Below are positions 53,035-61,724 of a DNA stretch of 64,000 nucleotides, piece after piece. The notes under the pieces were generated by a model. That model saw only the letters and a list, made by a program, of their open reading frames with translations, did not search any database and was not told the DNA's origin. The DNA comes from Cupriavidus basilensis. Lineage in GTDB: Bacteria > Pseudomonadota > Gammaproteobacteria > Burkholderiales > Burkholderiaceae. Every line of letters begins with the position of its first letter. Position 1 is the first letter of the stretch. The stretch is from contig NZ_CP010536.1 of the NCBI RefSeq assembly GCF_000832305.1, forward strand, positions 2,170,001-2,234,000. The letters are read 5' to 3'. The position numbers and the translations under genes were made by a program.

Positions 53035-53891
53035 GATGGTTTCCTTCCGCACAGGCCCTGTGGACGCAAGGCCAGCACTGCAATCATCGGTACGAAGAGC
53101 AGTACATAGGACAGCTCGGGCAGCAGGGTCTGCCCAAAGCTGTAGACAAAGCCTGTCAATACACTGCCTAGGAATGCGCCCGGGATGCTGCCGGTCCCGC
53201 CCAGCACGACGACGATTAGCACCAGCGGCAGCACTTCCATGTCGAGCCCGGGAAAGACCGAGAGAATCGGTGCGCCGATTACGCCGGCCAGCCCAACGAG
53301 GGCAGCGCCCGCAAAGAACGTGGCGACAAACAAACGGTCAACTGGAATGCCGACGGCACGCGCCATGACGCGATCGTCAACTGCGGCGCGCAGCCTTGCG
53401 CCGAGCGTGGTACGTGACAAGGACCGATCGAGAGCAATGGCGATCGCAACCGCCACGCCCACGACGAACAGGCGGTACAAAGGAAAGACGGTACCCGCGA
53501 ACGTGGTGGTGCCACTCAGCCATTCGGGCGATGCGACCTCCAGCGGCATGCCTCCCCATGCCGCACGGCAAGCGTCGGCAATCACGAAGGCGATGCCTAG
53601 GGTTGCCAGCACCTGCGCCAGTTCATTGCCAGCAATGCGCGCGAGGATGACGCGTTCTACAAATACGCCCAGGACACCAACCAACACCGCCGCCAACAAA
53701 GCGGCAACGGCGAACGGCAGATCGGCACCAAGCAGCGTGACCGCCAGATAGGCGCCCAACATGAAGAGCGCGCCGTGGGCCATGTTCGGCACACGCATCA
53801 GGCCAAAGATCAGTGTGAAGCCGGACGCCATCAGGAACAGCAGGGAAGCGAAGGTCAGGCCGTTGAGCGTTTGCGTAAGAAGCAAGGACAT
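53031..53891 (-). CDS. livH: ABC transporter permease LivH
   Basis: 286 residues, GGAG upstream. Begins with LNGLTFASLLFLMASGFTLI, a typical LivH start, then FGLMRVPNMAHGALFMLGAY. Eight or so membrane segments; the coupling region VVLGGTGSIPGAFLGSVLTG lies near residue 225. Confidence 0.92.
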   Translation of the reverse strand: MSLLLTQTLNGLTFASLLFLMASGFTLIFGLMRVPNMAHGALFMLGAYLAVTLLGADLPFAVAALLAAVLVGVLGVFVERVILARIAGNELAQVLATLGIAFVIADACRAAWGGMPLEVASPEWLSGTTTFAGTVFPLYRLFVVGVAVAIAIALDRSLSRTTLGARLRAAVDDRVMARAVGIPVDRLFVATFFAGAALVGLAGVIGAPILSVFPGLDMEVLPLVLIVVVLGGTGSIPGAFLGSVLTGFVYSFGQTLLPELSYVLLFVPMIAVLALRPQGLCGRKPS

Positions 53892-53912
53892 GGTGAGCTC
53901 CAGTGCGCCGGC

Positions 53913-55154
53913 TTACTCGAGGTTCCGTGCGGGGGGAAACTCCCTTGAATAAACCGGACTGGCGAGGAAGGTTTTCGGCTCGTAGGTCCAGAACTGGCTG
54001 ACATCCGGATAGCTCATCACGACCGAGTTGACGAGCCTGTCGTTGACTCTCGTTACCTTGCGCACGTACACGGTCACAACCGGGTTGCCGAAGCGATCCA
54101 ATTTCAGCGGTCCGCGCGGCGAGCGATCGATCTTCACTGCGTGCAGTGCATCGGCCAGCGCCTTTCCGTCGGCTGGCATGCCACCCGTTGCCTGTAGCGC
54201 TTGTTCGAGTAGCAACGCGGCGCTGTAGCCGCCTGTCGCATAGAAACCCGGTGTGCTCTTGTAGCGCTTGCGAAAGCCGGCAACGTATCGCGCGTTATCC
54301 GCCGTGTCGATGGCCGCGCTATACCAGCCTGCGGAGGTAATGCCGAGCGCTTCGTTGCCCAGGCTGTCCAGCAGGGACTCGTCGACCGTGTTCATTCCGG
54401 CGAGCAAGGGAAGCTTCTGCTTGAGGCCATACTCGTTGTACTGCTTGAGGAAGCGCGTGGCATTGGCCCCCGAGAAGTTGATGAACACGGCGTCAACGTC
54501 GGGCTTGATCTGCGCAATAACGGTGGCGAAATCACTCGAATTGAATGGTGCCCAGAGCCGCTGAGTGATCCTTCCTCCGGCCTCTTCAAATGTGCGCTGG
54601 AATCCGGCGACGGCCTCATGGGAGAACGCGAGGTCTTCCGCGACCACGGCGATGCGCTTGTACTTGAGCACGCGCGCGGCATAGTCCCCGAATGGATGCA
54701 TCGCCTGCGCGGATGAGCTGGAGCTGCGCACCATCCAGGGATCGGCCTTCCGTTGCGTCAGGTCCTCCGCAGCCGCTGAACTGAGGATCACCGGCACGCG
54801 GGCCCGGACCACGTCGTCCCGGATCGCGACAGCCTCGAATGCCGCCAGCGGGCCCACCACCACGTCCACATGATCGCGCTCGGTCAGCTGCAGAAACTTT
54901 GCCTTCGCGGTGGCTGGAGACGCCGCCGTATCCGCCACGATGAGTTGAATCGGGCGCCCGGCGAGGCGCCCCCCCCTCTCGCTCAGCAAGTATTCGAATC
55001 CTTCCTGCATTTGACTGCCGATACCGGCAGCGACACCTGTCTTGACGGTCATCAGACCGACGCGCAGTAGTGCCGGATCGGCTGCCTTGGCAGGAGACGG
55101 TGTAAGGCAGGCGGCACCCGCGATAAACAACGGCAATAGTGTTCGCGACAGCAT
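53913..55154 (-). CDS. livK: ABC transporter substrate-binding protein LivK-type
   Basis: 413 residues from ATG 55154 (GGAGAA upstream). Signal peptide MLSRTLLPLFIAGAACLTPS, cleaved after AKA. Peripla_BP_6 fold: LRVGLMTVKTGVAAGIGSQM, FEYLLSERGGRLAGRPIQLI, VDVVVGPLAAFEAVAIRDDV, RIAVVAEDLAFSHEAVAGFQ. LivK-like binding proteins of this subtype often bind aromatic or other carboxylates rather than leucine. It is the first gene of the livKHMGF unit; a GTGATC dyad lies 73 bases upstream. Confidence 0.92.
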   Translation of the reverse strand: MLSRTLLPLFIAGAACLTPSPAKAADPALLRVGLMTVKTGVAAGIGSQMQEGFEYLLSERGGRLAGRPIQLIVADTAASPATAKAKFLQLTERDHVDVVVGPLAAFEAVAIRDDVVRARVPVILSSAAAEDLTQRKADPWMVRSSSSSAQAMHPFGDYAARVLKYKRIAVVAEDLAFSHEAVAGFQRTFEEAGGRITQRLWAPFNSSDFATVIAQIKPDVDAVFINFSGANATRFLKQYNEYGLKQKLPLLAGMNTVDESLLDSLGNEALGITSAGWYSAAIDTADNARYVAGFRKRYKSTPGFYATGGYSAALLLEQALQATGGMPADGKALADALHAVKIDRSPRGPLKLDRFGNPVVTVYVRKVTRVNDRLVNSVVMSYPDVSQFWTYEPKTFLASPVYSREFPPARNLE

Positions 55155-55226
55155 GGGGGTAGTTCTCCGTATCAATTGTTCGGCTCTCAAGCTCCCTGGC
55201 TTGCGGCTAATGCAAATATCGTTCTT

Positions 55227-55241
55227 GTGATCACTGATCTC
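55227..55241. promoter_or_regulatory. GntR-type operator candidate upstream of livK
   Basis: GTGATCACTGATCTC; its first twelve bases equal those of the site at 38109. Confidence 0.6.
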
Positions 55242-55354
55242 AATTGGGGTTTACGCCTCCAAGTGCAAAAAGTGAATTAATAGCCTTTTTCATGCGGTTT
55301 TTTTGGAAAAACAACGAGCAGCGGTGGCGATCGCAGGTTTGCTAACAAAGCATT

Positions 55355-55373
55355 GCGTGATCTCAGATCACGC
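55355..55373. promoter_or_regulatory. Perfect dyad GCGTGATCTCAGATCACGC upstream of hydrolase
   Basis: Nine-base arms around a central C, ending 58 bases before the hydrolase ATG. It is the best-formed copy of the GTGATC-N3-GATCAC motif in the window. Confidence 0.7.
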
Positions 55374-55430
55374 TGCTATATTGCAGACAGTGCATATCGG
55401 CAAACCAAGAGAAAGAGAGGAGAGGAAAAG

Positions 55431-56639
55431 ATGGATATGACGCGTAAGGGCCAGAGGTGGGTGCTCGACGCCTTCCTGGCCGTGGGTGGCCTGGATGTGC
55501 TGCATCCGGATGCAGGTGCGATCTTCGAGCAGATCGGCTACGACTCGACCGATCTGAAGCGAGTGTTCAACCCGGTCAAGGCGGGTTCGATGCTCCCCTC
55601 GGCCTGGAGCGCCGCAGCCAGGGAGATAGAGCAGCGCGCCCGTCATTGGGAGGAGCGCGGCTTCATCCGCACGGCAAAGCGCCTTTATGAACGTGCGACG
55701 TTGCTCTATGCGCGCACGCACTATTCCATCATCGGCGACGATCCGCGTCGCATGCGCTATCTGGACAAGCTGGTAGCAACCTTCGAGAAGGTCATCGAAT
55801 TCTCCGACCACCCCATCGAGCGCGTGATGCTGCCATTCGAAGGCAAGCATCTCCACGGCATCCTGGAGCATCCTCCCGGCGCGCAGCGCCTGCCCTGCGT
55901 GATCATGCTGCCCGGCATGGACATGTTTAAGGAAGACTGGCACAAGCTGATGGAGCAGCGCATCCTGCCGCGTGGGTGGGCCGCCTTTGCACTCGACGGA
56001 CCGGGTCAGGGAGAGAGCCTGACCAAGGGTCTGAAGATGACACTCGACAACTATGACCGCGCAATCACCGCCGTGATCGACTGGCTATCGGCACATCCCG
56101 CCATCGATCCGGAGCGCATCATGATCATGGGCTCCAGCATGGGGTCGTGGTGGGCGACGCGGGCCGCCGCGGTCGAGCCTCGTATCCGTGCCATCGCTGC
56201 AAACATGTCGAACTTGGGCGACAAATTCGTGTTGCTCAATCAAGCGCAGCCGAGCTTCATGTCGAACCTGATGTTCATGACAGGCATCACCGACACCGAC
56301 GAAATCCAGGCGCTCTCGAAAACGATGGCACTGGACGATATCGCGCCGCGCGTCAGCGTGCCCTATCTCATCGTCACCGGCGAGAACGACGAACTGACGA
56401 CACTGGACTCCACCATCGATGTCTACAACAAGCTGCGCGGGCCAAAGGAGCTCTGGATTTACCAGTACGAATTCCACCCGATCGGGCCGCAATCGGACGA
56501 GTGGCTGACGGCCTCGCTCGACTGGCTGGGCCTCGCCGTTGAGGGCGCGTTTTTACCGGACCATGAATCGCGTACCTTCATCACCAAGCAAGGCGAATAT
56601 CTTGAGGGCAATGGCGATCCGGGATGGTGGAATCCGTAA
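55431..56639 (+). CDS. Alpha/beta hydrolase, 2,6-dihydropseudooxynicotine hydrolase/FrsA-like
   Basis: 402 residues from ATG 55431, with GGAGAGG upstream. An N-terminal helical part of ~130 residues (ERATLLYARTHYSIIGDDPR) precedes the hydrolase core: VIMLPGMDMFKEDWHKLMEQ (oxyanion region), ALDGPGQGESLTKG, the nucleophile Ser in IMIMGSSMGSWWATRAAAVE, the acid in YLIVTGENDELTTLD and His in YEFHPIGPQSDEW. This layout is that of C-C bond hydrolases acting on 1,3-diketones, e.g. the nicotine-pathway enzyme. It is divergent from the Liv operon and shares its control region, so it likely acts on an imported compound. Confidence 0.85.
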   Translation: MDMTRKGQRWVLDAFLAVGGLDVLHPDAGAIFEQIGYDSTDLKRVFNPVKAGSMLPSAWSAAAREIEQRARHWEERGFIRTAKRLYERATLLYARTHYSIIGDDPRRMRYLDKLVATFEKVIEFSDHPIERVMLPFEGKHLHGILEHPPGAQRLPCVIMLPGMDMFKEDWHKLMEQRILPRGWAAFALDGPGQGESLTKGLKMTLDNYDRAITAVIDWLSAHPAIDPERIMIMGSSMGSWWATRAAAVEPRIRAIAANMSNLGDKFVLLNQAQPSFMSNLMFMTGITDTDEIQALSKTMALDDIAPRVSVPYLIVTGENDELTTLDSTIDVYNKLRGPKELWIYQYEFHPIGPQSDEWLTASLDWLGLAVEGAFLPDHESRTFITKQGEYLEGNGDPGWWNP

Positions 56640-56648
56640 GCGCATCCG

Positions 56649-56909
56649 ATGCCGCTGCATGACCGGGAAGGCAGGATCCGGATGTACGGCCGGTTGATTG
56701 ACTGGCGCGACGCCACCGTCCACACGCTCGCCCCCATGCCGCACTACGATGTGCAGAGCGGCATGGATGAGAAGTATGAGGATTGGCTGACCAGGGGTTC
56801 AAGACGGCGGCGGCCTCGGGACGACTGCGTCGATCCGAGGCTCGTGGCCGGTGCGGGCAGGCGCCAAAGGAAAGGCTTGGACTACCTCCTACGACGCCAA
56901 CCCTGGTAG
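56649..56909 (+). pseudogene. Probable aminotransferase class IV (IlvE-like) N-terminal remnant
   Basis: The frame starts ten bases after the hydrolase stop: MPLHDREGRIRMYGRLIDWR and DATVHTLAPMPHYDVQSGMD. The W+DATVH.L....HY pattern is the beginning of branched-chain aminotransferases. After about 45 residues the sequence becomes Arg-rich and unrelated, so the rest of the gene is lost or frameshifted. The call is tentative. Confidence 0.4.
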
Positions 56910-56938
56910 CCAGGCGCTCTCATTCAGCGCGCGTGTAG

Positions 56939-57232
56939 TCAGCGGCCGCAAGCACCGATCCCTCCCGGCTGCGCACTGACTGAAGAGCCGGCCGTACCCT
57001 GCACACGGCTGCACGTTCCAGCTTGCATAAAGATCTCCGGGTAATTGTTTTCGGTGACGAGGCGGCCATGCGCCACGGCTTCGGCAAGCTCACGCTTGAC
57101 TTGCTCCCGGGTGACTTGCGATTGCGCGCACGCCGGAGACATCGGCTGTGCCACCGTGCGATCGGCTGCCATGGCCTCCAGACCAACAGACACCGCCGCA
57201 AAAAAAACGAACATCATCAAGCTGCGCTTCAT
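56939..57232 (-). CDS. DUF4148-like small exported protein
   Basis: 97 residues with a signal peptide (MKRSLMMFVFFAAVSVGLEA, cleaved near AMA). The mature part TREQVKRELAEAVAHGRLVT followed by NYPE is typical of the DUF4148 family of Burkholderiaceae, periplasmic proteins of unknown function. The C-terminal ~30 residues are Gly/Ser-rich. It is divergent from the LysR gene. Confidence 0.7.
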   Translation of the reverse strand: MKRSLMMFVFFAAVSVGLEAMAADRTVAQPMSPACAQSQVTREQVKRELAEAVAHGRLVTENNYPEIFMQAGTCSRVQGTAGSSVSAQPGGIGACGR

Positions 57233-57377
57233 TCTCGAACTCCTCTACTACGAACTACGGGTATCCGTGGAAACCGGGTTTACGAGTTCAAGCATAGCCG
57301 CGGGCATGGGCCCCGAAAAGGCTCCAGGCGGTTCACGCAGTGTTGCAAGCGGTGAAACATTCCAATGAGAAGGCACG

Positions 57378-58241
57378 GTGGACAGGCTATTCACAATGCG
57401 AGTTTTCCTTCAAGTCGTCGAGAGCGGCTCTTTCGCTGCCGCTTCGCGCGTCATGGCAGTCTCAAAGCCGATGGTCACGCGCGCCGTGGCCCGACTGGAG
57501 TCGCAGTTGCGGGCGCGCCTGCTACAGCGGAGCACCAGAAGCGTGCTGCCAACCGCAATCGGCATCGAATACGCCCGGCGCTGCGGGGAAATTCTGGCCG
57601 CCATCGACGAGGCCGATGCATTCGCGGGGCAGGAACATGTCAATCCGAGAGGCCTGCTTCGCGTCGCGATACCGTCCTCGCTTGCTCTAACTTTGCTGGC
57701 GCCTGTGCTGGCCGAGTATGCCCGGCGCCACCCCGAAGTGAAACTGGATGTCTCTCTTGTGGACAGGCAGATCGATATGATCGAAGAGGGCTTCGACGTG
57801 GCGATCGTGGTCGATAGCATGCTAAATAGCGATGACGTAGTGGCTCGCCGGGCGAGCCTCAGCCATTTCGTCGCCTGCTGCACGCCGGCTTATCTTGGCA
57901 GCCTGCAGGCACCTTCCACGTTCGCAGAACTAAAAGGCCACCGCATCTTCTGCCTTCGGCGCTTCGCAGGCGAGCTGCCCAAACTGGAATCCCGGCGCGT
58001 AAATATCACGGGCAACAGCGCAATGCTGCGTCTGCTAGCACTTGAAGACGCAGGGATTGTCATTGTTCCGACGTTCCTAGTCACCGATGATCTTTCAGCT
58101 GGGCGTCTGGTCAAGGTATTGCAAAACGAAACGCTTCCTGCAGTGGATGTGTGGGTTGCCTATCCGACCCGGAAATACGTATCGGCCAAAGTGGAGCGAT
58201 TCGTGGAAGCCGCATTCACACAGTTGGTGCATGCCGGGTGA
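57378..58241 (+). CDS. LysR-family regulator
   Basis: 287 residues from GTG 57378 (AGAAGG upstream). Helix-turn-helix: MRVFLQVVESGSFAAASRVM, AVSKPMVTRAVARLESQLRA, RLLQRSTRSVLPTAIGIEYA. Effector domain: RVAIPSSLALTLLAPVLAEY and DVAIVVDSMLNSDDVVARRA. It belongs to the CrgA/AaeR-like subgroup. Target unknown; the divergent DUF4148-like gene is the nearest candidate. Confidence 0.9.
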   Translation: MDRLFTMRVFLQVVESGSFAAASRVMAVSKPMVTRAVARLESQLRARLLQRSTRSVLPTAIGIEYARRCGEILAAIDEADAFAGQEHVNPRGLLRVAIPSSLALTLLAPVLAEYARRHPEVKLDVSLVDRQIDMIEEGFDVAIVVDSMLNSDDVVARRASLSHFVACCTPAYLGSLQAPSTFAELKGHRIFCLRRFAGELPKLESRRVNITGNSAMLRLLALEDAGIVIVPTFLVTDDLSAGRLVKVLQNETLPAVDVWVAYPTRKYVSAKVERFVEAAFTQLVHAG

Positions 58242-58483
58242 CCGTCGTGAGATTCTGGCCAGCTTGACGGGGCTTTCCCGCACGGCCAGGCTGGCTAGCT
58301 ATCGACCCGTTTAAATACAAAACGTGTCTGCCGAGTAGAGGGGCGGCGATGAGAAGGTAACGGCTTCACGATAGGCGGAAGTGGAGCAATGGCCGCTACA
58401 AGCTGACGAGTAGGGGCAAGGCCAGAGTGCAGGTGGGTCCGGATGCACGCGCACTACATCGGGACCAATCGGCTCCAATCTCC
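58242..58483. other. Intergenic, no supported gene
   Basis: No frame with a ribosome site or recognisable domain. Confidence 0.4.
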
Positions 58484-58692
58484 CGCAGCGCACCGCGCGC
58501 GGCGCTCGGTAGCGCTGGCGCGCTCCTGCGCGACGGCCACCAACTCGCGGGTACGCTCCAGCTCCGCCGAGAATTGGGTACGCAACTCCTGCAACTGCCG
58601 CTCAAGCGCGTCCACTTGACGGAAGCCCTCCTCCTGGCGCGCCTGGGCGGCCGCGCGGGCCTGGCGATCTGCGTCCAGCTCCCCCTGTAGCG
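58484..58692 (-). pseudogene. KfrA-like coiled-coil fragment (2)
   Basis: The minus strand reads LQGELDADRQARAAAQARQE, then EGFRQVDALERQLQELRTQF and SAELERTRELVAVAQERASA. The last part matches the remnant at 1684-1955 (TELERTREQVAVAQERASA) and the middle matches 60491-60585. Neither end of the gene is present; the reading breaks after TERRAR. Confidence 0.55.
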
Positions 58693-58963
58693 CCGCGCTG
58701 CCCCGCTGTCTACCTGGGCCGGTGGACGCGGCGCAGTTGCCCTAGCTCCAGCATGGGGCGTATCGTTGGTTGGCGCCGGAGGCGGTGCTGGCGGATGCGG
58801 GCGTACACGCCTATACGAAGGCGTACTTCGCATCTGGCGAGCCATTCGCCAGCCCGGCAAAGGTATCAAACCGTCCCGCACGGAGCCGGTTGAAGACGCG
58901 CAGATTTGGCACTAAGTTGGAATCGCTTGCGCGGAAATCCGCGCTTCCAACTCTGGAGCACAC
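58693..58963. other. Intergenic, no supported gene
   Basis: Contains open frames in Pro-rich composition only. The SnoaL-like gene's promoter is presumably here. Confidence 0.4.
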
Positions 58964-59347
58964 ATGGCCAACTCACTTTCCGTTGTCAAGGCCGCCTACG
59001 CCGCTTTCGGGCGAGGCGATGTCCCAGCCATTCTTGATCTCATTGCCGAGAAGGTGGACTGGAAGCTATTGGGGCCGCCCGCCATCCCCTACGCCGGCCA
59101 GCGTAATAACAAGGAAGAGGTGGCGCGGTTCTTCGCTGAGGTGGCACAGGCGGACGACATGCAAAGTTTCGAGCCACGCGAGTTCATCGAGGCCGGCGAA
59201 CAGGTGACCGTGCTAGGCTTCGAACGATTCGTATCCCGGCCGGAAGGAAAACTGGTCGAAACCGAATGGATCCATGTGTTCACCGTTCATGACGGCAAAA
59301 TCACCCGCTGGCGCGGTTGCTACGATACGGCTAGACGCTTTGTGTAA
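58964..59347 (+). CDS. SnoaL-like/NTF2-fold protein
   Basis: 127 residues. MANSLSVVKAAYAAFGRGDV, PAILDLIAEKVDWKLLGPPA, ARFFAEVAQADDMQSFEPRE, FTVHDGKITRWRGCYDTARR: the cone-shaped NTF2 fold of SnoaL-type isomerases/hydrolases or ketosteroid-isomerase-like proteins. No neighbour tells its substrate; such genes often stand alone as general stress or detox proteins. Confidence 0.82.
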   Translation: MANSLSVVKAAYAAFGRGDVPAILDLIAEKVDWKLLGPPAIPYAGQRNNKEEVARFFAEVAQADDMQSFEPREFIEAGEQVTVLGFERFVSRPEGKLVETEWIHVFTVHDGKITRWRGCYDTARRFV

Positions 59348-59487
59348 GCAAGGTGCCGGTAACGTGCCGGCGGTCGCCGCTCGCTGGAGACCGCCAGCTG
59401 ACCTTCGAGTTCGGCGAATGGCCGCCATTGCATCCGTCACGTCGGGGATGGCGCGTGAGGCGCTGGTTGGTCAGCTTCGCTGCGCGC

Positions 59488-59739
59488 TCAGGACGCCATG
59501 CAACGGGAGCGCGGCTCCTCGGCACCCTGCGCAGCGTCTTCGGAAACTTGCCGATTCTGCAGGCGACTGTGCATCGCCTCGCACCGGCTCAACATCGTTG
59601 CGGCGGGATCCTCTTCCGCGGCGGCAATGCCAGCCTGAGGGCCGACGCGCAGGTAAACTTGCCGGGAGACAACGGCGATGATCACGATGATGGCGCCGAG
59701 GCGGAAGGCTCGGGCGGCAATTCGGAGGTATTGCGCCAT
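59488..59739 (-). CDS. Small membrane-anchored protein, possibly TrbK-like entry exclusion
   Basis: 83 residues from ATG 59739. One membrane segment (AFRLGAIIVIIAVVSRQVYL) followed by a soluble tail with ATMLSRCEAMHSRLQNRQVS. The layout (short anchor, then RC near the C-terminus) recalls the TrbK-alt entry-exclusion proteins of conjugative elements, but the usual closing motif is missing, maybe by frameshift. The KfrA-like fragments on both sides would fit an element remnant. Weak call. Confidence 0.4.
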   Translation of the reverse strand: MAQYLRIAARAFRLGAIIVIIAVVSRQVYLRVGPQAGIAAAEEDPAATMLSRCEAMHSRLQNRQVSEDAAQGAEEPRSRCMAS

Positions 59740-59879
59740 GGCGGAATTGCACGGTATGGCAGAAGGAGATTTGGCAGTGAGACTACACGAGGATGTCTCG
59801 GGTCGGTGCCATGCCGTTGCAGGATTGACACAATCCGTTTTTTCGCGGCGGGGTTGGACACCATGTTGAGCGATAGCGC

Positions 59880-60143
59880 ATGGCTGTCCTGAAGAGTATG
59901 TCCCGAAAGACGCCATCGGCGTTGCCGAACGGCCACTATTGGGCCACGCCCCACGCGCCCTTTCCGCTGGACGGTCCCAACGGCCATGATGAGGTTTTCC
60001 CTGGCGCCCACTGCGTCAGCGACGGCAAATGGGTCACCTTCTATAGGGACGGCGAAGAAGTCTGGGCATGCAATGCCGTGTATGCCGCCGCCCATTTCGA
60101 CTTTGCTCCTGTTCCCGCCGGCCGCTCGTCGATGGACGGCTGA
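59880..60143 (+). CDS. Hypothetical protein, 87 residues
   Basis: MAVLKSMSRKTPSALPNGHY is followed by DGPNGHDEVFPGAHCVSDGK and YRDGEEVWACNAVYAAAHFD. No domain is recognised. It has compact, soluble character and two Cys. A ribosome site is not obvious, so the start and even the coding status are uncertain. Confidence 0.4.
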   Translation: MAVLKSMSRKTPSALPNGHYWATPHAPFPLDGPNGHDEVFPGAHCVSDGKWVTFYRDGEEVWACNAVYAAAHFDFAPVPAGRSSMDG

Positions 60144-60490
60144 TGGCCATCGGGTGCTTTGCGCCCGACAAAGAATAGGCGAATCAAATGTCCACCCCCA
60201 GATTCAACTTTCAATTGTCGCGGCACCGGATGTTATGTCAGACATGTCGGCCGGCTTGGAGAATATGGAGTACTCGCAACCGTTGGTTTGCACATTCTTG
60301 TTTCCGGTTTTTGCAGCAATTTTGTTCCCGCCCCCAATGGGCATCCTTTGACAGCTCCCATGGAAAGCGTAGTGGCCTCAGCGATCGGCCAGTTGGCAGC
60401 GGACCAGCGGGAACAACATTGTGCAAACCAATACCACCGATCGAGGCGCGCAGCGAATCCCCTCCATGGCCCATTTCCTTATACAGAAGT
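60144..60490. other. Stretch without a supported gene
   Basis: Frames of ~100 codons exist on the plus strand but have no ribosome site or known motif. Base composition is lower in GC than the flanks, suggesting foreign or decayed DNA. Confidence 0.35.
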
Positions 60491-60585
60491 CATGACTTTT
60501 CCCGCAGTGCTTGAATGGTGAGCGCGGCGTCCATGGTTCGCTGCAGTTGCCGCTCCAGCGCTTCGACCTGGCGCTTGCCCTCCTC
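60491..60585 (-). pseudogene. KfrA-like coiled-coil fragment (3)
   Basis: Minus strand reads EEGKRQVEALERQLQRTMDA, ending ALREKS at a TGA near 60491. It matches EEGFRQVDALERQLQ in the fragment at 58484-58692. The left border of the match is exactly the inverted repeat at 60586. Confidence 0.5.
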
Positions 60586-60624
60586 GGGGTAATCGAATGG
60601 AAGTCCCCGCCATTCGATTACCCC
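60586..60624. repeat. Perfect 15-bp inverted repeat next to MFS gene end
   Basis: GGGGTAATCGAATGG (60586-60600) and CCATTCGATTACCCC (60610-60624) with a 9-base loop. It starts three bases after the MFS stop. It may serve as a terminator, but no T-run follows; it may equally be a recombination scar. Confidence 0.8.
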
Positions 60625-60626
60625 AA

Positions 60627-61664
60627 CTAGGAAGCGCCCCGCCTCGCCGCCTTCACCGCGCGCACGGTGCTCAGCAGGAGGGCGCCAGCGACCACATACA
60701 TCGCGACTACCAGGTACATGGCGTAGGTCGCGCTGCCGGTCTGCTGCCGGATAAGGCCGGTGATCGACGGACTCACCATCGGCCCGAGGTTGCCCAGGCT
60801 ACTGATCAACGCGATGCCGCCGGCGGCCGAGGTCACCGACAGGTACTCGCTGACAAGCGTGAAGAACAGCGGCGTCAGGGAGGCGGTGCCGATCGATGCG
60901 ATCGACAGCGCGATGATCGACCCCGCCAGGTTTCCCTGCAGCAGGGTGGTGGCAAACATGCCGATGGCCGCGACGGCCGCGCTGATCGCGAAGTGCCAGC
61001 GGCGCTCGTGGTGCTTGTCTGAATTGCGTGCGACCAGGACCATGCCGACTACGGCGACCGCATTCGGGATCGCGGCGTAGATGCCGATCAGCATGACGTC
61101 CTTGACGCCCCAGCTCTGGATCAAGGTCGGAACCCAGAACGCGAGTGCATAGGTCGCGCCGAGCGACAAGAAGTACACCAGCGCGAAGATGTAGATCTTG
61201 GGGTCACGCAAGGCGTGCAGGACGCTGGGTTCGTCCCTACCCTCGATGCCATTTTCGTCGTGCTCGAGGTGATGGCGGAGTAGGTTCTTCTCGGACTGCG
61301 TCAACCAGTTCGCATCGTTCGGGTGGTCCTGCAGCAGCAGGTAGATCAATACACCGAGTACCGAAGCGGGCAGGCCCTGTACCACGAACAGCCACTGCCA
61401 TCCGTGCATGCCGCCAACCCCGTTCATATACTTCAGGAGGGCGCCGCTCAACGGCCCGGCGACGCAGCCGACAATAGTCGTCGCCGTCATGAAGATCGCG
61501 ATCACCTGCCCGCGGCGGGCCGAAGGGTACCAGTAGGTGAGATACAGGATAACGCCAGGAAAGAAGCCGGCCTCGAACACGCCGAGCAGGAGCCGCGCGG
61601 CATAGAACTGGGGCGGCGTGTCGACGTACATCATCGCTGCGGCGGCGATACCCCAGCAGAGCAT
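60627..61664 (-). pseudogene. MFS transporter (anion:cation symporter-like), 5'-truncated
   Basis: The visible 345 residues start inside membrane segment 3-4 (RLLLGVFEAGFFPGVILYLT, the ACS-family motif) and run through the usual central loop (LLQDHPNDANWLTQSEKNLL) and second half (ALAFWVPTLIQSWGVKDVML). Complete family members have about 430 residues; the first ~85 with the first two segments and the R-x-x-x motif are missing. The 5' break lies next to an IS5-type fragment. ACS transporters carry phthalate, tartrate, glucarate and similar anions; this one is most likely inactive. Confidence 0.8.
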
Positions 61665-61724
61665 GATACGCAGCAGTGTCCTGCGCGCGCGACATCGAGG
61701 AGTAGCTGTTTGAGCGCGGCGTGG

